A stretch of 64,000 bases of DNA from positions 124,001 to 188,000 of the forward strand of contig CABIXF010000001.1 of assembly GCA_902362595.1 (NCBI GenBank). Direction: 5' to 3'. The DNA comes from Bacteroidaceae bacterium. Lineage in GTDB: Bacteria; Bacteroidota; Bacteroidia; Bacteroidales; Bacteroidaceae. Positions 19,097 through 29,200 of this stretch are shown here, piece by piece. Every line of letters starts with the position of its first letter. Positions within the stretch are counted from its first letter, which is position 1. The notes beneath the pieces are model-generated. The model saw nothing but the letters and a program-made list of their open reading frames with translations. It did no database searches and was not told where the DNA came from. A program made the translations under genes and the position numbers.

Positions 19097-19942
19097 GTGA
19101 CGTTGAAAAAAAATAAGGTAATCGGAATTGTATGTACGGTGGTTTTGCACCTGCTGGTGTTGCTGCTGCTGTTTTTCCTGAAGCTGACCGTGCCGGCAGA
19201 GCAGGAAGAGGGCGGTGTGCCCGTGATGCTGGGCAACACGGAACTGGCAGAAGGGGAAGCCGACCCTTATACCTTGACTGAGGTGGACATGATGCCGTCG
19301 GAAGAACCATCCTCTTCTCAAGAGGCTGCTGAGGCACCCGCCGTGGAGCAACCGATGATTACGCAGCAGGATGAACCTTCCTTGCAGGTGAAAAAGGAAA
19401 CCCCGAAAAAAGAAACACCCAAGAAGGAGCAGCCGAAGAAAACGCCAGTGAAGACCGAAACGCAGACTGTGAACAAGCCTAAGGAGAAGACCGAGGCAGA
19501 GAAACGGGCCGAAGCAGAAAAGGCTGCGGCACAGGCGGCTGCCAACAAGATAGCCGGTGCTTTTGGAAAGGGTTCCCAGATGGGAAGTAAAGGCAATGCC
19601 TCCGGTGCCGGTTTGCAGGGAAGTCCTACCGGAAATTCCTCCACTGGAAAGACGAGTGGGGTAGGCGGTTATGGTACTTTCGATTTGAACGGTCGTTCGC
19701 TGGGCAGCGGAAACCTTCCGGTGCCGGTGTACAACGTACAGGATGAGGGTCGCGTGGTGGTGACTATCGTGGTAAATCCCGCAGGACAGGTCATCAGTAC
19801 CAGTATCAATAAGCGAACGAACACGGTAAATCCGGCATTGCGGAGAGCAGCGGAAGAAGCGGCCCGAAAAGCCCGCTTCAATGCGGTGGATGGGGTGAAC
19901 AACCAGAGTGGTACCATCACCTATTATTTTAAATTGAGATAA
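19097..19942 (+). CDS. tonB: TonB-family energy transducer
   Basis: This 281-residue protein has a cytoplasmic stub, one membrane anchor (about residues 9-31) and a long periplasmic linker rich in Lys, Pro, Glu and Thr (about 90-150, with KKETPKKETPKKEQPKKTPV). A glycine- and serine-rich stretch comes next, then a compact C-terminal TonB-like domain (about 210-281) containing VVTIVVNPAGQVIST. It passes energy from ExbB-ExbD to outer-membrane receptors. The start is GTG at 19097, with a TTG two codons on as an alternative. It lies 8 bases after exbD. Confidence 0.88.
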   Translation: MTLKKNKVIGIVCTVVLHLLVLLLLFFLKLTVPAEQEEGGVPVMLGNTELAEGEADPYTLTEVDMMPSEEPSSSQEAAEAPAVEQPMITQQDEPSLQVKKETPKKETPKKEQPKKTPVKTETQTVNKPKEKTEAEKRAEAEKAAAQAAANKIAGAFGKGSQMGSKGNASGAGLQGSPTGNSSTGKTSGVGGYGTFDLNGRSLGSGNLPVPVYNVQDEGRVVVTIVVNPAGQVISTSINKRTNTVNPALRRAAEEAARKARFNAVDGVNNQSGTITYYFKLR

Positions 19943-19967
19943 TTTTTAATTCTAAACAGATAGATTT

Positions 19968-20516
19968 ATGAAAGCAGTTTGTATCTTTTTGGCTGAAGGT
20001 TTCGAGGAAATGGAAGCCATGTTCCCGTTGGATATCATGCGTAGAGGCGGATTGAATGTGAAAACCGTGTCTGTAACCGGCAATAAGACCGTGACCAGCT
20101 CTCATCAGGTACCTATTGTAGCCGATATGTTGTTTGAAGACCTGAAAGAGGAAGAAGTGGAAATGATTGTACTTCCCGGAGGACTGCCAGGTGCCACTAA
20201 CTTGGATGCACATGATGGACTGGACAAGCTGATCATGAGTTTTGCTGCTGCCGGAAAACCGCTGGCTGCCATCTGTGCCGCACCGATGGTTTATGGCAAG
20301 CGTGGTTTGCTGAAAGGCAAGAAAGCAACCTGCTATCCGGGCTTCGACAAGTTCCTGGAAGGAGCGGAATATACAGGCAACATGGTCGAAATCGTGGACA
20401 ATTTCATTTTGGGTAAAGGTCCGGGTGCCGCACCTGCCTTTGGCTTTGCCATTCTGGAAAAATATGCCGGTGCAGAAAAGACCCTTGAAGTGAAAAAAGG
20501 AATGTTGCTGGCATAA
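19968..20516 (+). CDS. DJ-1/PfpI family protein
   Basis: This 182-residue protein has the flavodoxin-like DJ-1 fold. The nucleophile elbow is [12 protein letters not shown] with Cys103, and the conserved acidic partner is Glu16 in [12 protein letters not shown]. This matches Cys106 and Glu18 of human DJ-1 and YajL/ThiJ proteins, which act as stress-linked deglycase or chaperone-like proteins. It is in line with tonB 25 bases before it, and its stop codon overlaps the ispD start by one base, so it is translated with the isoprenoid gene. The physiological substrate is not known. Confidence 0.88.
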   Translation: MKAVCIFLAEGFEEMEAMFPLDIMRRGGLNVKTVSVTGNKTVTSSHQVPIVADMLFEDLKEEEVEMIVLPGGLPGATNLDAHDGLDKLIMSFAAAGKPLAAICAAPMVYGKRGLLKGKKATCYPGFDKFLEGAEYTGNMVEIVDNFILGKGPGAAPAFGFAILEKYAGAEKTLEVKKGMLLA

Positions 20517-21184
20517 TGAAGAAATATGTCATTGTGGTAGCGGGAGGAAAAGGCCTGCGTATGGGGGGAGAGATTCCCAAGCAGTTCATACCGGTAAAAG
20601 GGAAACCGGTACTGATGCGTACGCTGGAGGCTTTTCATGCCTGTGACCCGCAGATTGAACTGATAGTGGTGCTTCCGGTGGAACAGCGTTCCTACTGGGA
20701 GCACCTTTGTGCTGAGTATGGCTTTGCCTTGTCTCATCGGATTGCGGCAGGGGGAGAAACCCGTTTTCATTCCGTGAAAAACGGACTGGCTCTGGTGGAG
20801 GAAGACGGAATAGTCGGAGTACATGACGGGGTTCGTCCTTTCGTCTCTTCTCAAGTGATTGCGGACTGTTATGCGAAGGCCCCCACTCTGCAGGCCGTAG
20901 TGCCTGTGACGGATGTGGTGGAAACCGTACGTCATCTGTTGCCCGAAGGAGGCAGTGAGACCGTATCGCGCAATGAATACAAGTTGGTGCAGACACCGCA
21001 GGTCTTTACGGTGGAACTGTTGAAACGGGCATACGCACAGGAATACAAGCCTTTCTTTACCGACGATGCTTCGGTGGTGGAAGCATTAGGACAGCCGGTA
21101 CACCTGGTACTTGGCAATCGGGAAAATATCAAACTCACCACTCCTTTTGACCTGAAAGTAGCTGAATCTCTTATCGACGACTGA
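20516..21184 (+). CDS. ispD: 2-C-methyl-D-erythritol 4-phosphate cytidylyltransferase IspD
   Basis: This 222-residue enzyme joins CTP and methylerythritol phosphate in the non-mevalonate isoprenoid pathway. The nucleotide-binding loop is [18 protein letters not shown] (residues about 6-23). [10 protein letters not shown] (about 102-111) and [11 protein letters not shown] (about 180-190) are family motifs. Both ends overlap neighbours by one base (DJ-1 gene and recG), which indicates translational coupling. dxr, the enzyme before it in the pathway, is at 55826-56983 in this window. Confidence 0.95.
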   Translation: MKKYVIVVAGGKGLRMGGEIPKQFIPVKGKPVLMRTLEAFHACDPQIELIVVLPVEQRSYWEHLCAEYGFALSHRIAAGGETRFHSVKNGLALVEEDGIVGVHDGVRPFVSSQVIADCYAKAPTLQAVVPVTDVVETVRHLLPEGGSETVSRNEYKLVQTPQVFTVELLKRAYAQEYKPFFTDDASVVEALGQPVHLVLGNRENIKLTTPFDLKVAESLIDD

Positions 21185-23283
21185 TGTTTGACTTATCCAC
21201 ACGCGACGTGAAATATTTACCGGGGGTAGGACCGCAGCGAGCTGCCCTGCTGAATAAGGAATTGAATATCTATTCCTTACGTGACCTGTTGTATTATTTC
21301 CCCTATAAGTATGTGGACCGCAGCCGTTTGTATTATATTCACGAGATTGACGGCAACATGCCTTATATTCAGTTGCGCGGAAGGATTCTAAGTTTTGAAC
21401 TGTTCGGTGAAGGTCGCCAGCGTCGGTTGGTAGGACATTTTACTGACGGTACAGGCGTGGTGGACTTGGTGTGGTTTCAGGGATTGAAGTACATCACTGG
21501 AAAGTACAAGGCCAACGAGGAGTACATCGTGTTCGGAAAGCCGACGGTGTTCAACGGGCGTATCAACGTGGCGCATCCCGACATCGACCCGGCGCAGGAA
21601 CTCACTCTTTCCACCATGGGGCTTCAGCCCTACTACAATACCACGGAAAAGATGAAGCGTACCAGCCTGAATTCGCATGCGCTGGAAAAGCTGATGAAGA
21701 ATCTGTTTCAGGCCTTGCAGAAGGAAATCTTTGAGGAGACCCTGAGTCCGTCCTTGATTGCGGCTCACCAGCTGATGCCTTTGACCGATGCATTATATAA
21801 CATTCATTTTCCGCAGAATCCAGAACTTCTCCGCAAGGCACAGTATCGGCTGAAATTCGAGGAACTGTTCTATGTGCAGCTTAACATCCTCCGTTACACC
21901 AAGGAACGCCGCAATAAGTTCCGGGGATTGGTGTTCGAGCATGTAGGCGAGATTTTCAATGCTTTTTATGCCCATCACCTGCCTTTTCAGTTGACGGAGG
22001 CTCAGAAACGTGTCATCAAGGAAATGCGTCGCGACATGGGCAGCGGGCGGCAGATGAACCGGCTGTTGCAGGGAGACGTGGGAAGTGGAAAGACTTTGGT
22101 GGCCTTGATGACCATGCTGATTGCCTTGGACAACGGATTCCAGGCCTGCATGATGGCTCCTACCGAAATTCTGGCTACCCAGCATTATGAAACTATCCGC
22201 CACTTTTTGGAAGGGATGCCGGTGCGGGTAGAATTGCTGACCGGCAACGTGAAAGGCAAGCGCAGGGAAACGATTCTCCGCGACTTATTAACAGGGGATG
22301 TGCATATCTTGATTGGGACGCATGCCGTGATTGAGGATACGGTTAACTTTTCTTCGTTGGGACTGGTGGTTATTGACGAACAGCATCGTTTTGGAGTAGC
22401 CCAGCGAGCCAAGCTGTGGGGCAAGAATACCCGTCCTCCCCATGTGCTGGTCATGACGGCCACTCCAATTCCTCGTACGCTGGCCATGACTTTGTATGGC
22501 GACCTTGATGTGTCGGTCATCGACGAATTGCCTCCCGGCAGAAAACCCATCCAGACCATCCATCAGTTTGACAACCGCCGGAAAAGCATGTATGAGTTCA
22601 TGCGCAAACAGATTCAAGAGGGACGTCAGGTGTATATTGTGTATCCGTTGATTCAGGAAAGTGAGAAGATGGACATCAAGAACCTGGAAGAAGGCTATTT
22701 GCACATTTGCGAGGAATTTCCCGAATACGAGGTCAGCAAGGTACACGGCAAAATGAAACCGGCCGAGAAAGAGGAGGAAATGCAACGCTTCCTGGCCAAT
22801 GAAACCCAGATTATGGTGGCCACTACCGTGATTGAAGTAGGGGTGAATGTGCCCAATGCGTCGGTAATGGTCATCGAAAATGCCGAACGTTTCGGACTTT
22901 CCCAGCTGCACCAGCTCCGTGGACGAGTAGGCCGGGGGGCTGACCAGTCGTATTGCATTCTGGTGACTGGATACAAGCTGACAGAAGAAACCCGCAAGCG
23001 TATCGAGATTATGGTGCAGACCAACGACGGCTTTGAGATTGCCGAGGCTGATTTGAAACTGCGTGGTCCCGGTGATTTGGAAGGTACCCAGCAGAGTGGG
23101 GTGGCCTTTGACTTGAAGATTGCCGATATCGCCAAAGACGGGCAGTTGCTGCAATACGTCCGTGGCATTGCCGAACGCCTCTTGGATGACGATCCTGAGG
23201 GCATAAAACCGGAGAACCGGATTGTTTGGCAGCAATTGAAAGAACTCCGGAAGAAGAATGTGAACTGGTCGGTGATATCTTGA
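21184..23283 (+). CDS. recG: ATP-dependent DNA helicase RecG
   Basis: This 699-residue protein is the branch-migration helicase that regresses stalled replication forks. The N-terminal wedge domain (about residues 60-160) has an OB fold. The helicase core has Walker A QGDVGSGKTLVAL (about 295-307), the DEQH box in VVIDEQHRFGVAQRA (near 395), motif III MTATPIPRTLAMTLYGD and motif VI QLRGRVGRG. The C-terminal region ends with the RecG-typical LKLRGPGDLEGTQQSG. The start ATG overlaps the ispD stop. Confidence 0.96.
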   Translation: MFDLSTRDVKYLPGVGPQRAALLNKELNIYSLRDLLYYFPYKYVDRSRLYYIHEIDGNMPYIQLRGRILSFELFGEGRQRRLVGHFTDGTGVVDLVWFQGLKYITGKYKANEEYIVFGKPTVFNGRINVAHPDIDPAQELTLSTMGLQPYYNTTEKMKRTSLNSHALEKLMKNLFQALQKEIFEETLSPSLIAAHQLMPLTDALYNIHFPQNPELLRKAQYRLKFEELFYVQLNILRYTKERRNKFRGLVFEHVGEIFNAFYAHHLPFQLTEAQKRVIKEMRRDMGSGRQMNRLLQGDVGSGKTLVALMTMLIALDNGFQACMMAPTEILATQHYETIRHFLEGMPVRVELLTGNVKGKRRETILRDLLTGDVHILIGTHAVIEDTVNFSSLGLVVIDEQHRFGVAQRAKLWGKNTRPPHVLVMTATPIPRTLAMTLYGDLDVSVIDELPPGRKPIQTIHQFDNRRKSMYEFMRKQIQEGRQVYIVYPLIQESEKMDIKNLEEGYLHICEEFPEYEVSKVHGKMKPAEKEEEMQRFLANETQIMVATTVIEVGVNVPNASVMVIENAERFGLSQLHQLRGRVGRGADQSYCILVTGYKLTEETRKRIEIMVQTNDGFEIAEADLKLRGPGDLEGTQQSGVAFDLKIADIAKDGQLLQYVRGIAERLLDDDPEGIKPENRIVWQQLKELRKKNVNWSVIS

Positions 23284-23535
23284 TGACAGAGGGACTGCTT
23301 TTTCTGTATGTAAATCTTAGAATATGAATGCATGGAAAGGCGAATGCCGGAACTTTTGAAATATAAATGCTAGTATCTTGTTCCAAATGATTGATGCTGG
23401 AGGTGGAATGTGACTTCGTTTTCTGAAGTTCATAAGAAGTTTTGTCGTTATTATTTGTGTTTGTGAGGAAATTTTACGAGGTTTGTAACATATACACCTT
23501 TGTTCCCCACACAACAGGATAAAACAAGAAATACT

Positions 23536-24387
23536 ATGCATATGAAAACAAAACTTTATCTTTTTTGTATTGCATTGCTTGCTCCGTTGATTGCTTATGG
23601 AGGTTGTCGAATTGAACGGAAAACAATGCCTTGCAAACTTTTGAAAACCATTTCTGAACGAGAGTATTCCATCTGTTTGCCAGCCAGTTATTCCGAAACG
23701 GATAATCGGACCTATCCGGTATTGTATTTATTGCACGGGGGAGGAACGCATCATACAGAATGGGAAGAAAATGGACGGTTACAGACAGTGGTCGACTCTT
23801 TGGTGGCTCAAGGATGTATGGAAGAAATGATTATAATCTGTCCGGAGGCTAATAAGAACAATATGATTTGGTTTAATGCTCCCCACTGGAAATATGAAGA
23901 TTATTTTTTTCAGGAGTTAATGCCTTATATGGAACAGCATTATAAAATTAAAGCAGAAAAACGTTATCGGGGAGTCGCTGGATTCTCCATGGGAGGTGGA
24001 GCATCTGTAGTTTATGGTATTCATCATCCTGAACTTTTTACTATGGTTTTCGATATGAGTGGTTATTTGCGCAGACAACCGATGGAGTTCCTGAAAAACG
24101 ACCCCAGTGCGGAATGGCGTCAGCAACTGGTAGAAAATTGCAATCCAATTCCGGTCATTCTGAAGGCTACAAAGGAGCAAGTTGAAAATTGGAAGACCGT
24201 ACGGTGGTTTGTGGATTGTGGAGATAAAGATTTTACCTTGGAAGCTAATATGGATTTAGTAAAAGCATTTCGCCAGCAAGGGATTGATTATGAGATGCGT
24301 GTGAGGGCGGGAGCACACGATTGGGGATATTGGCATACTTCATTGAAGATGGCTTTGGTCTATTTCTCATGGAGTATCTGTAAATAA
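23536..24387 (+). CDS. Secreted esterase, alpha/beta hydrolase (esterase D/feruloyl esterase type)
   Basis: This 283-residue protein has a short hydrophobic signal (ending about LIAYGG) and an alpha/beta hydrolase fold. The nucleophile elbow is GFSMGGGAS. YLLHGGGTHHTEWEENGR forms the oxyanion-side loop and the late HDWGYWH carries the probable catalytic His. The family includes acetyl-xylan and feruloyl esterases and S-formylglutathione hydrolase-like enzymes. The signal peptide favours a carbohydrate esterase. An alternative ATG lies two codons in (23542), and an upstream TTG at 23500 is unlikely. It faces the glucan PUL, from which an insertion sequence now separates it. Its link to that locus is inference. 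Confidence 0.75.
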   Translation: MHMKTKLYLFCIALLAPLIAYGGCRIERKTMPCKLLKTISEREYSICLPASYSETDNRTYPVLYLLHGGGTHHTEWEENGRLQTVVDSLVAQGCMEEMIIICPEANKNNMIWFNAPHWKYEDYFFQELMPYMEQHYKIKAEKRYRGVAGFSMGGGASVVYGIHHPELFTMVFDMSGYLRRQPMEFLKNDPSAEWRQQLVENCNPIPVILKATKEQVENWKTVRWFVDCGDKDFTLEANMDLVKAFRQQGIDYEMRVRAGAHDWGYWHTSLKMALVYFSWSICK

Positions 24388-24466
24388 TTATTACATTCAA
24401 GTAAAAGCTGATTTATATAAAGTGTATTTTTATTCTGCTAGTGCTCTTGATTTTGTTGATATTTCA

Positions 24467-24471
24467 TAAAG
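24467..24471. repeat. left target-site copy of the insertion sequence
   Basis: TAAAG directly before the left inverted repeat is repeated as TAAAG at 26153-26157 directly after the right one. This is consistent with a 5-bp target duplication. Confidence 0.6.
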
Positions 24472-24504
24472 TAGGGATATTCAGTAAATGTCCCCCAAAA
24501 ATAA

Positions 24505-24549
24505 AATGGCATATGAAGTGATTATGCTCTATCATCTTCATATGCCATT
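24505..24549 (-). terminator. terminator hairpin after the transposase gene
   Basis: AATGGCATATGAAG (24505-24518) pairs perfectly with CTTCATATGCCATT (24536-24549). On the reverse strand a T-rich TTATTTTTG follows, as in an intrinsic terminator. It would also stop transcripts leaving the element. Confidence 0.7.
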
Positions 24550-24648
24550 ATTATTGTCATTTTTTCGTGTATTCTCACATAATTCTATCCGACAGGACAC
24601 TCCTGAAGAAGCCAAATGACCTCTTCTTATTCTGTCAGTAAAATCATA

Positions 24649-26007
24649 TCATGCCGCTTTAACTGTCCTGTTCCTGATTCTGTCAATCATCAGTACGGCA
24701 TTTGCCGTATGTATTCCGAAGAAAATCCACAGGATTTCCGTCTTCCTGTTCCGTGCCCTTATCCTCGAGAGCGAGTAATGCTGCTTCTGTGTGCCGAAGC
24801 TGCCTTCAAGCCGGGTGGCCCTCTCCCTTGAAAGTTCGCTTCTGAGAACCTTCCTCAAGGGTTCATCCTTGGCCGCCCTTCCCTTGCGTACGAAGGAAGT
24901 GGAAATTCCGTATTTCGTACAGAACTTCCTGTTGGCGTTATTGGCATAGATGGAATCGGCTGCCACGCATCTTACCCTCACGTTCATGAGCTTCTGCTGC
25001 ATGCGGATGCAGTCCTTCAGGCGTATGCCCTCGTTGAAAGCCTTGAACGAGAGGTGTTCGATGAACGATATGCCGTCTATCTGTATGTTGTTGACCTTCG
25101 CACCGAACTCGACGGATTTCGTTTCCTTACCTCTTACGATGGGACGTACATAATGACGGTCAATGCTGACGATACGGTCACTGACTTTCCGTCCTTCAAA
25201 CATTTCCTTTTCCTGTACAAGAACCTTTCTGATGATGGAAAGCCGTTTCCGGTAATCCTGAGTATATCGGAGTGATCCCCCATGCTTCCTGTGAATTCCA
25301 TCCCGCTGCATGAGAAGTTTTTCAAGGAGTCTGATCATACGGCGCTTGAGCATCCTTGTGCGTGAAGCCTTCCTCTTTCTTTTCTTGCAGTAGGACAGAT
25401 AGGATTCCGCCACATTCCTGTATTTGTTACGCGGACGCCTTATGCCAAGCTCCCCGCAATGCCTGCAGATATGCCTGTAGAGCCATGAGAGGCTTTCCCG
25501 GAGGAGTTTCATGTCTGTGGGGAAACGCATGTGGCTTTCGTAGCATGTGGCATCGGTCATGCACACGTGAAGGTTCTCAAGATAAGGCTTCCAGTGTGAG
25601 GCCAGCACTTCCTGGAGGGATTCAATGTCAAGACGGGATGCCATCTCATTGCGGATGGCACTGACTATCTTGTAGTTGGTTATGGGAAAGGACGGGTCTA
25701 TCATGATTCCGCAGAACATCTGGTAGTGTATGTTGCCGTTCAGATGTGCCACCAGCTGTCTGTCGGAGAATCCGGTGTAGGCTTTAAGGATCATGAGGGC
25801 AATCTTTGCCGCAGGGCTGAAGATGTTCCTGCGTCCCAGCCGCTGTTCCGACAGGCCCAAGGCTTTTGCCATACGCTCAAACGGAAATACCGAGTGAAGC
25901 CTGCCAAGCTCCCTCTCGTTAAAACTCTTGCGGTATTTTTCCAGAATATCAAATTCTGTAAAGTCCAAAGTAGGCTGAATTTCTGAAATATTTTGTATTT
26001 TTGCCAT
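24649..26007 (-). CDS. DDE transposase (DUF772 N-terminal, IS1182-like)
   Basis: This 452-residue protein carries an N-terminal DUF772-like region (about residues 60-115, FSPAAKIALMILKAYTGFSD) and a DDE nuclease core. The likely catalytic residues are Asp152 (CMTDATCYESH), Asp351 (CVAADSIYANN) and Glu401 (RLEGSFGTQKQHY). A basic insertion (about 205-240) separates the first two. It cuts and joins the element ends. The frame is uninterrupted. Translation may be limited by the stem at 26020-26066, whose second arm covers the ribosome-site region 12 bases before the ATG. Confidence 0.9.
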   Translation of the reverse strand: MAKIQNISEIQPTLDFTEFDILEKYRKSFNERELGRLHSVFPFERMAKALGLSEQRLGRRNIFSPAAKIALMILKAYTGFSDRQLVAHLNGNIHYQMFCGIMIDPSFPITNYKIVSAIRNEMASRLDIESLQEVLASHWKPYLENLHVCMTDATCYESHMRFPTDMKLLRESLSWLYRHICRHCGELGIRRPRNKYRNVAESYLSYCKKRKRKASRTRMLKRRMIRLLEKLLMQRDGIHRKHGGSLRYTQDYRKRLSIIRKVLVQEKEMFEGRKVSDRIVSIDRHYVRPIVRGKETKSVEFGAKVNNIQIDGISFIEHLSFKAFNEGIRLKDCIRMQQKLMNVRVRCVAADSIYANNANRKFCTKYGISTSFVRKGRAAKDEPLRKVLRSELSRERATRLEGSFGTQKQHYSLSRIRARNRKTEILWIFFGIHTANAVLMIDRIRNRTVKAA

Positions 26008-26019
26008 ATCTTGGTTGGA

Positions 26020-26066
26020 GTATTTCCCCCGTTTTGGCCGTCAAACCTTATTTTCGGGGGGAATAC
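26020..26066 (-). promoter_or_regulatory. hairpin masking the transposase ribosome site
   Basis: GTATTTCCCCCG (26020-26031) pairs with CGGGGGGAATAC (26055-26066) with one mismatch and a 23-base loop. In the leftward transcript the second arm ends 12 bases before the transposase ATG. Confidence 0.6.
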
Positions 26067-26067
26067 C

Positions 26068-26098
26068 TAAAGATACAAAAAAAACAGCTAATTCGCAA
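26068..26098 (-). promoter_or_regulatory. transposase promoter
   Basis: Reverse-strand TTG (26098-26096), a 20-base spacer and TATCTTTA (26075-26068) match the Bacteroidetes promoter except for the last base of the minus-7 box. Transcription would start near 26061, inside the first arm of the hairpin. Confidence 0.45.
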
Positions 26099-26186
26099 CA
26101 CTTTGTGTATGAATTAGTTGGCTGATTTTATACTATTTACTGAATGTCCCTATAAAGTTTCAAGAACAAGGAAAATATAAGTCTTG

Positions 26187-26212
26187 GGGTTCCTGATTTA
26201 TTCCAAGAACCC
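26187..26212 (-). terminator. weak hairpin after the hybrid two-component gene
   Basis: GGGTTC (26187-26192) pairs with GAACCC (26207-26212), 55 bases beyond the stop at 26267 on the reverse strand. The following sequence is only modestly T-rich, so this call is tentative. Confidence 0.3.
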
Positions 26213-26266
26213 TGTGTCTAGGTGGATTCAGTGCAGATATGAACTTAAAGGCGTTGTGAAGGCGAG

Positions 26267-29200
26267 CTATGAAGCAGGTTCTTCACAATGGCCTTGCGTA
26301 TCTTCTTTCTTCTTCCGATATTCCGTAGGTGTCATTTTATATTCTTCCTTGAAGTAGTGTGTGAAGATCTTAGGTGTGTTGAAGCCCACTCTATAAGCTA
26401 CTTCGGCAACTGTCATCTGTGTCTTTTCCAGGAGTTTCAGGCTTTTCTTGAGCCGGATGATACGGATGAACTCGCTGGGTGAATTTCCGGTAATTGACAT
26501 GAGTTTATTGTACAAGTTGCTACGGCTCATCCCGATGATACTGCTGAGTTCTTCCACTGAGAACTGAGGACTTTCGATATGCTCTTCTACTGTCTTTATC
26601 ACTTTCTGAATAAAGGATTCATCCAAGGAACTGGAGGTAATGTCGCTGACCGAGATGTCTGAAATGGAGAATCTTCTGTGACAATCTTGTTTCCAATGAA
26701 GTATTTTATTGATACGGAGCTTCAGGATATCTAAATTGAAAGGTTTGGCAATATAATCGTCCGCTCCCTCAGTGAGCCCGGCTGTAATATGCTCTATGTC
26801 GTCTTTCGCACTTAGCATAATGACCGGGATATGCGAGATTTTGATATCGTTCTTGATGGTGCGGCATAACTCCAGACCATCCATATTAGGCATCATCACA
26901 TCTGTAATAACCATATCGACGGACTCTTTTTTAAGGATTGACAATGCATGAAGACCATCTACAGCTGCGAAAACCTGATATTCTTTCTTCAGAGAGTCGG
27001 ACAGGAAGAGGCGTAGGTCTTGGTTGTCTTCCACTATCAGCAGAGTGGTCTGTGTGAGATTTTTTTCATCTTCTGTGGCCTGTGCTGAAATAGCCTCTAC
27101 GTTTTCTACCTGAGTTTCAGACCTGTTTTCAATCTCATCGGATACCGGGAGGGTAGGAATGGAGAAGATAAATTCTGCTCCTGTGGGAATATTGTCTTCT
27201 ATGTGAATACTTCCATGGTGCAAAACCAAAAGTTCTTTTACGATATGTAGGCCTATTCCACTGCCATAAGACATGTCTCGGTTAGGAAGCTGGTAGAATG
27301 CATCGAAAACTTTGGCCTTCTCACTGTCTGGGATACCCTTTCCATTGTCGGCAATGCTGGTAAACACCTTTTCATCCTCCATCCATACCTTGACGGTTAT
27401 TTGGCCTGGATTTCCTGTATATTTTACAGCATTGGACAGCAGGTTCATGAAAATCTTGTGCATTTTCTCCTTATCGAACTGCATTGCCAAAGAATCAATC
27501 CCTTTTTCAAAAGTGATAGAAATCTTATGGGTATCGGCATAGATGGAAAAATGTTTGAGGATATCCTCTATGAACTGGATATAATTGCCGTTTTCCAGCC
27601 GCAGTTTCATTTCTTGTGCACCAATTTTCCGGAAATCCAGTATTTGATTTACCAAATGAAGAAGTGCCAGGGCATTTTTGTGCACTATATTCAGACTGGG
27701 TGTGAAGTCTTCATTTTTGTACTTTTTAAGGACTTCTTCAAGAGGAGCGATAATCAGAGAAAGCGGGGTACGGAAATCATGACTTAGGTTTGTAAAGAAA
27801 TTCAGTCTCATTTCATCGATTTCATGTTGTTTTTGGGCCTCGAACTCCATTTCTTTGTATTTCATTTTGCGTTTGTGTTTTTGGTCTTTTCGGTACCATA
27901 TATATGAAAGTATAGCTATAGCTAAAAGAATATAAGATGTTTTTGCATAAATGCTTAACCATACAGGCGGTTCAATTTCTATGTAGAGTGTAGTAGGTTC
28001 ACTCCATAATCCTTCGGAATTAGTTGCTTTCACCTGTAGTTCGTATTTACCGGGAGCCATGTTGTTGAAGGTTACGTAGTTACTTTCAAGTGGAATCCAT
28101 TGGGTATTGACATCTTTCAGTTGATAGGAGAACAATATGTTATGGGTTCGTACGTATTCCATGGTAGAAAAACTTATTCTGAGGTTATTTTGATTATATT
28201 TAAGGACAATCTGACGAGTAAGTTCGATGTTCCGACTCAGAATTTTATGATGGTTGTACAGAGAATCTACTGTGATGGTATTACCTAGCACTTTTAATTC
28301 TGTAAATATCACTTTTGAGATGGGCTTGTCGTATTTCAGGTTAGGGTTGATGTCATAGTATCCTCCGTTTCCTCCTACTATAATGTGTCCGTTTTGTGAT
28401 TTGTAGATGGAATTATGTACGAAGTCGGATGTTTGTAATCCATCGTTTTTTGAGTATGGAAGGCAGTGGAAAATGTATCCACGTCCATTGTTGTCAACTC
28501 TTATTTCAATCTGAGTGACTCCATCGGTCGTTACTACCCAGATATTTCGATTATTGTCTTCTGTAATTCCTTGTACGAAGTTTCCCTCCAGTCTGTTTGT
28601 CTTGTTTAAATAATAAATACTATCCTTGCGCATGTCGAATATGGTGAGTCCTTTTCGTCCTCCTATCCACAGCAAGTTTCTGCTGTCTACATATACACTG
28701 TTTTGGATGGTATCTTGTATGGATTGTGTATGTTTTCGGTTGTAGCGTATGCTTTTTATCTCCTGATTATCGGTGTCCATAACGTAGGTGCCTTTACAAG
28801 TTGCAATGTATAAGGATTTCTTTTGGTCGAAGAAGACATTCATGACATGTACGTCTGCAAGTTGTGAGTTTTGAGGGGTAAATGTGTGAAAATATCCGGT
28901 ATGAGGATTAAAAACATGCAACCCGCATTTCAGGTTTCCTAAATATAGGTTCCCTTTATGGTCTTCTGTGATACTCCATATACTGTTGTTGACGGGATTT
29001 TTGGGAAATTGGGCAGAAAAGGGCTGTTGATGAAAACTGTTATCCTGATAATAACCGAATCCATCAAGGTAGGTACCGACCCAGATTTTATTGTGGGTAT
29101 CAATGTGCATGCAGGTGATTTTATTGCTGAAAGAATTATGTAATTCTTTCTTGAATATCTTGACTTCTCCTTGGGGATCTATTCGATAGATACCGTCTCC

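Larger units (their letters stand above)
24472..26152 (-). mobile_element. Complete insertion sequence, IS1182-like (1681 bp)
   Basis: The element is bounded by near-perfect 18-bp inverted repeats: left 24472-24489 and right 26135-26152, reading TAGGGAYATTCAGTAAAT inward with one mismatch. It is flanked by TAAAG direct repeats. A single intact DDE transposase gene fills it. Strong hairpins lie near both ends, one acting as a terminator after the transposase and one masking its ribosome site. It inserted between two convergent genes and seems to break neither. Intact ends, gene and flanks suggest a recent and possibly active copy. The family name rests on the DUF772-type transposase. Confidence 0.85.
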
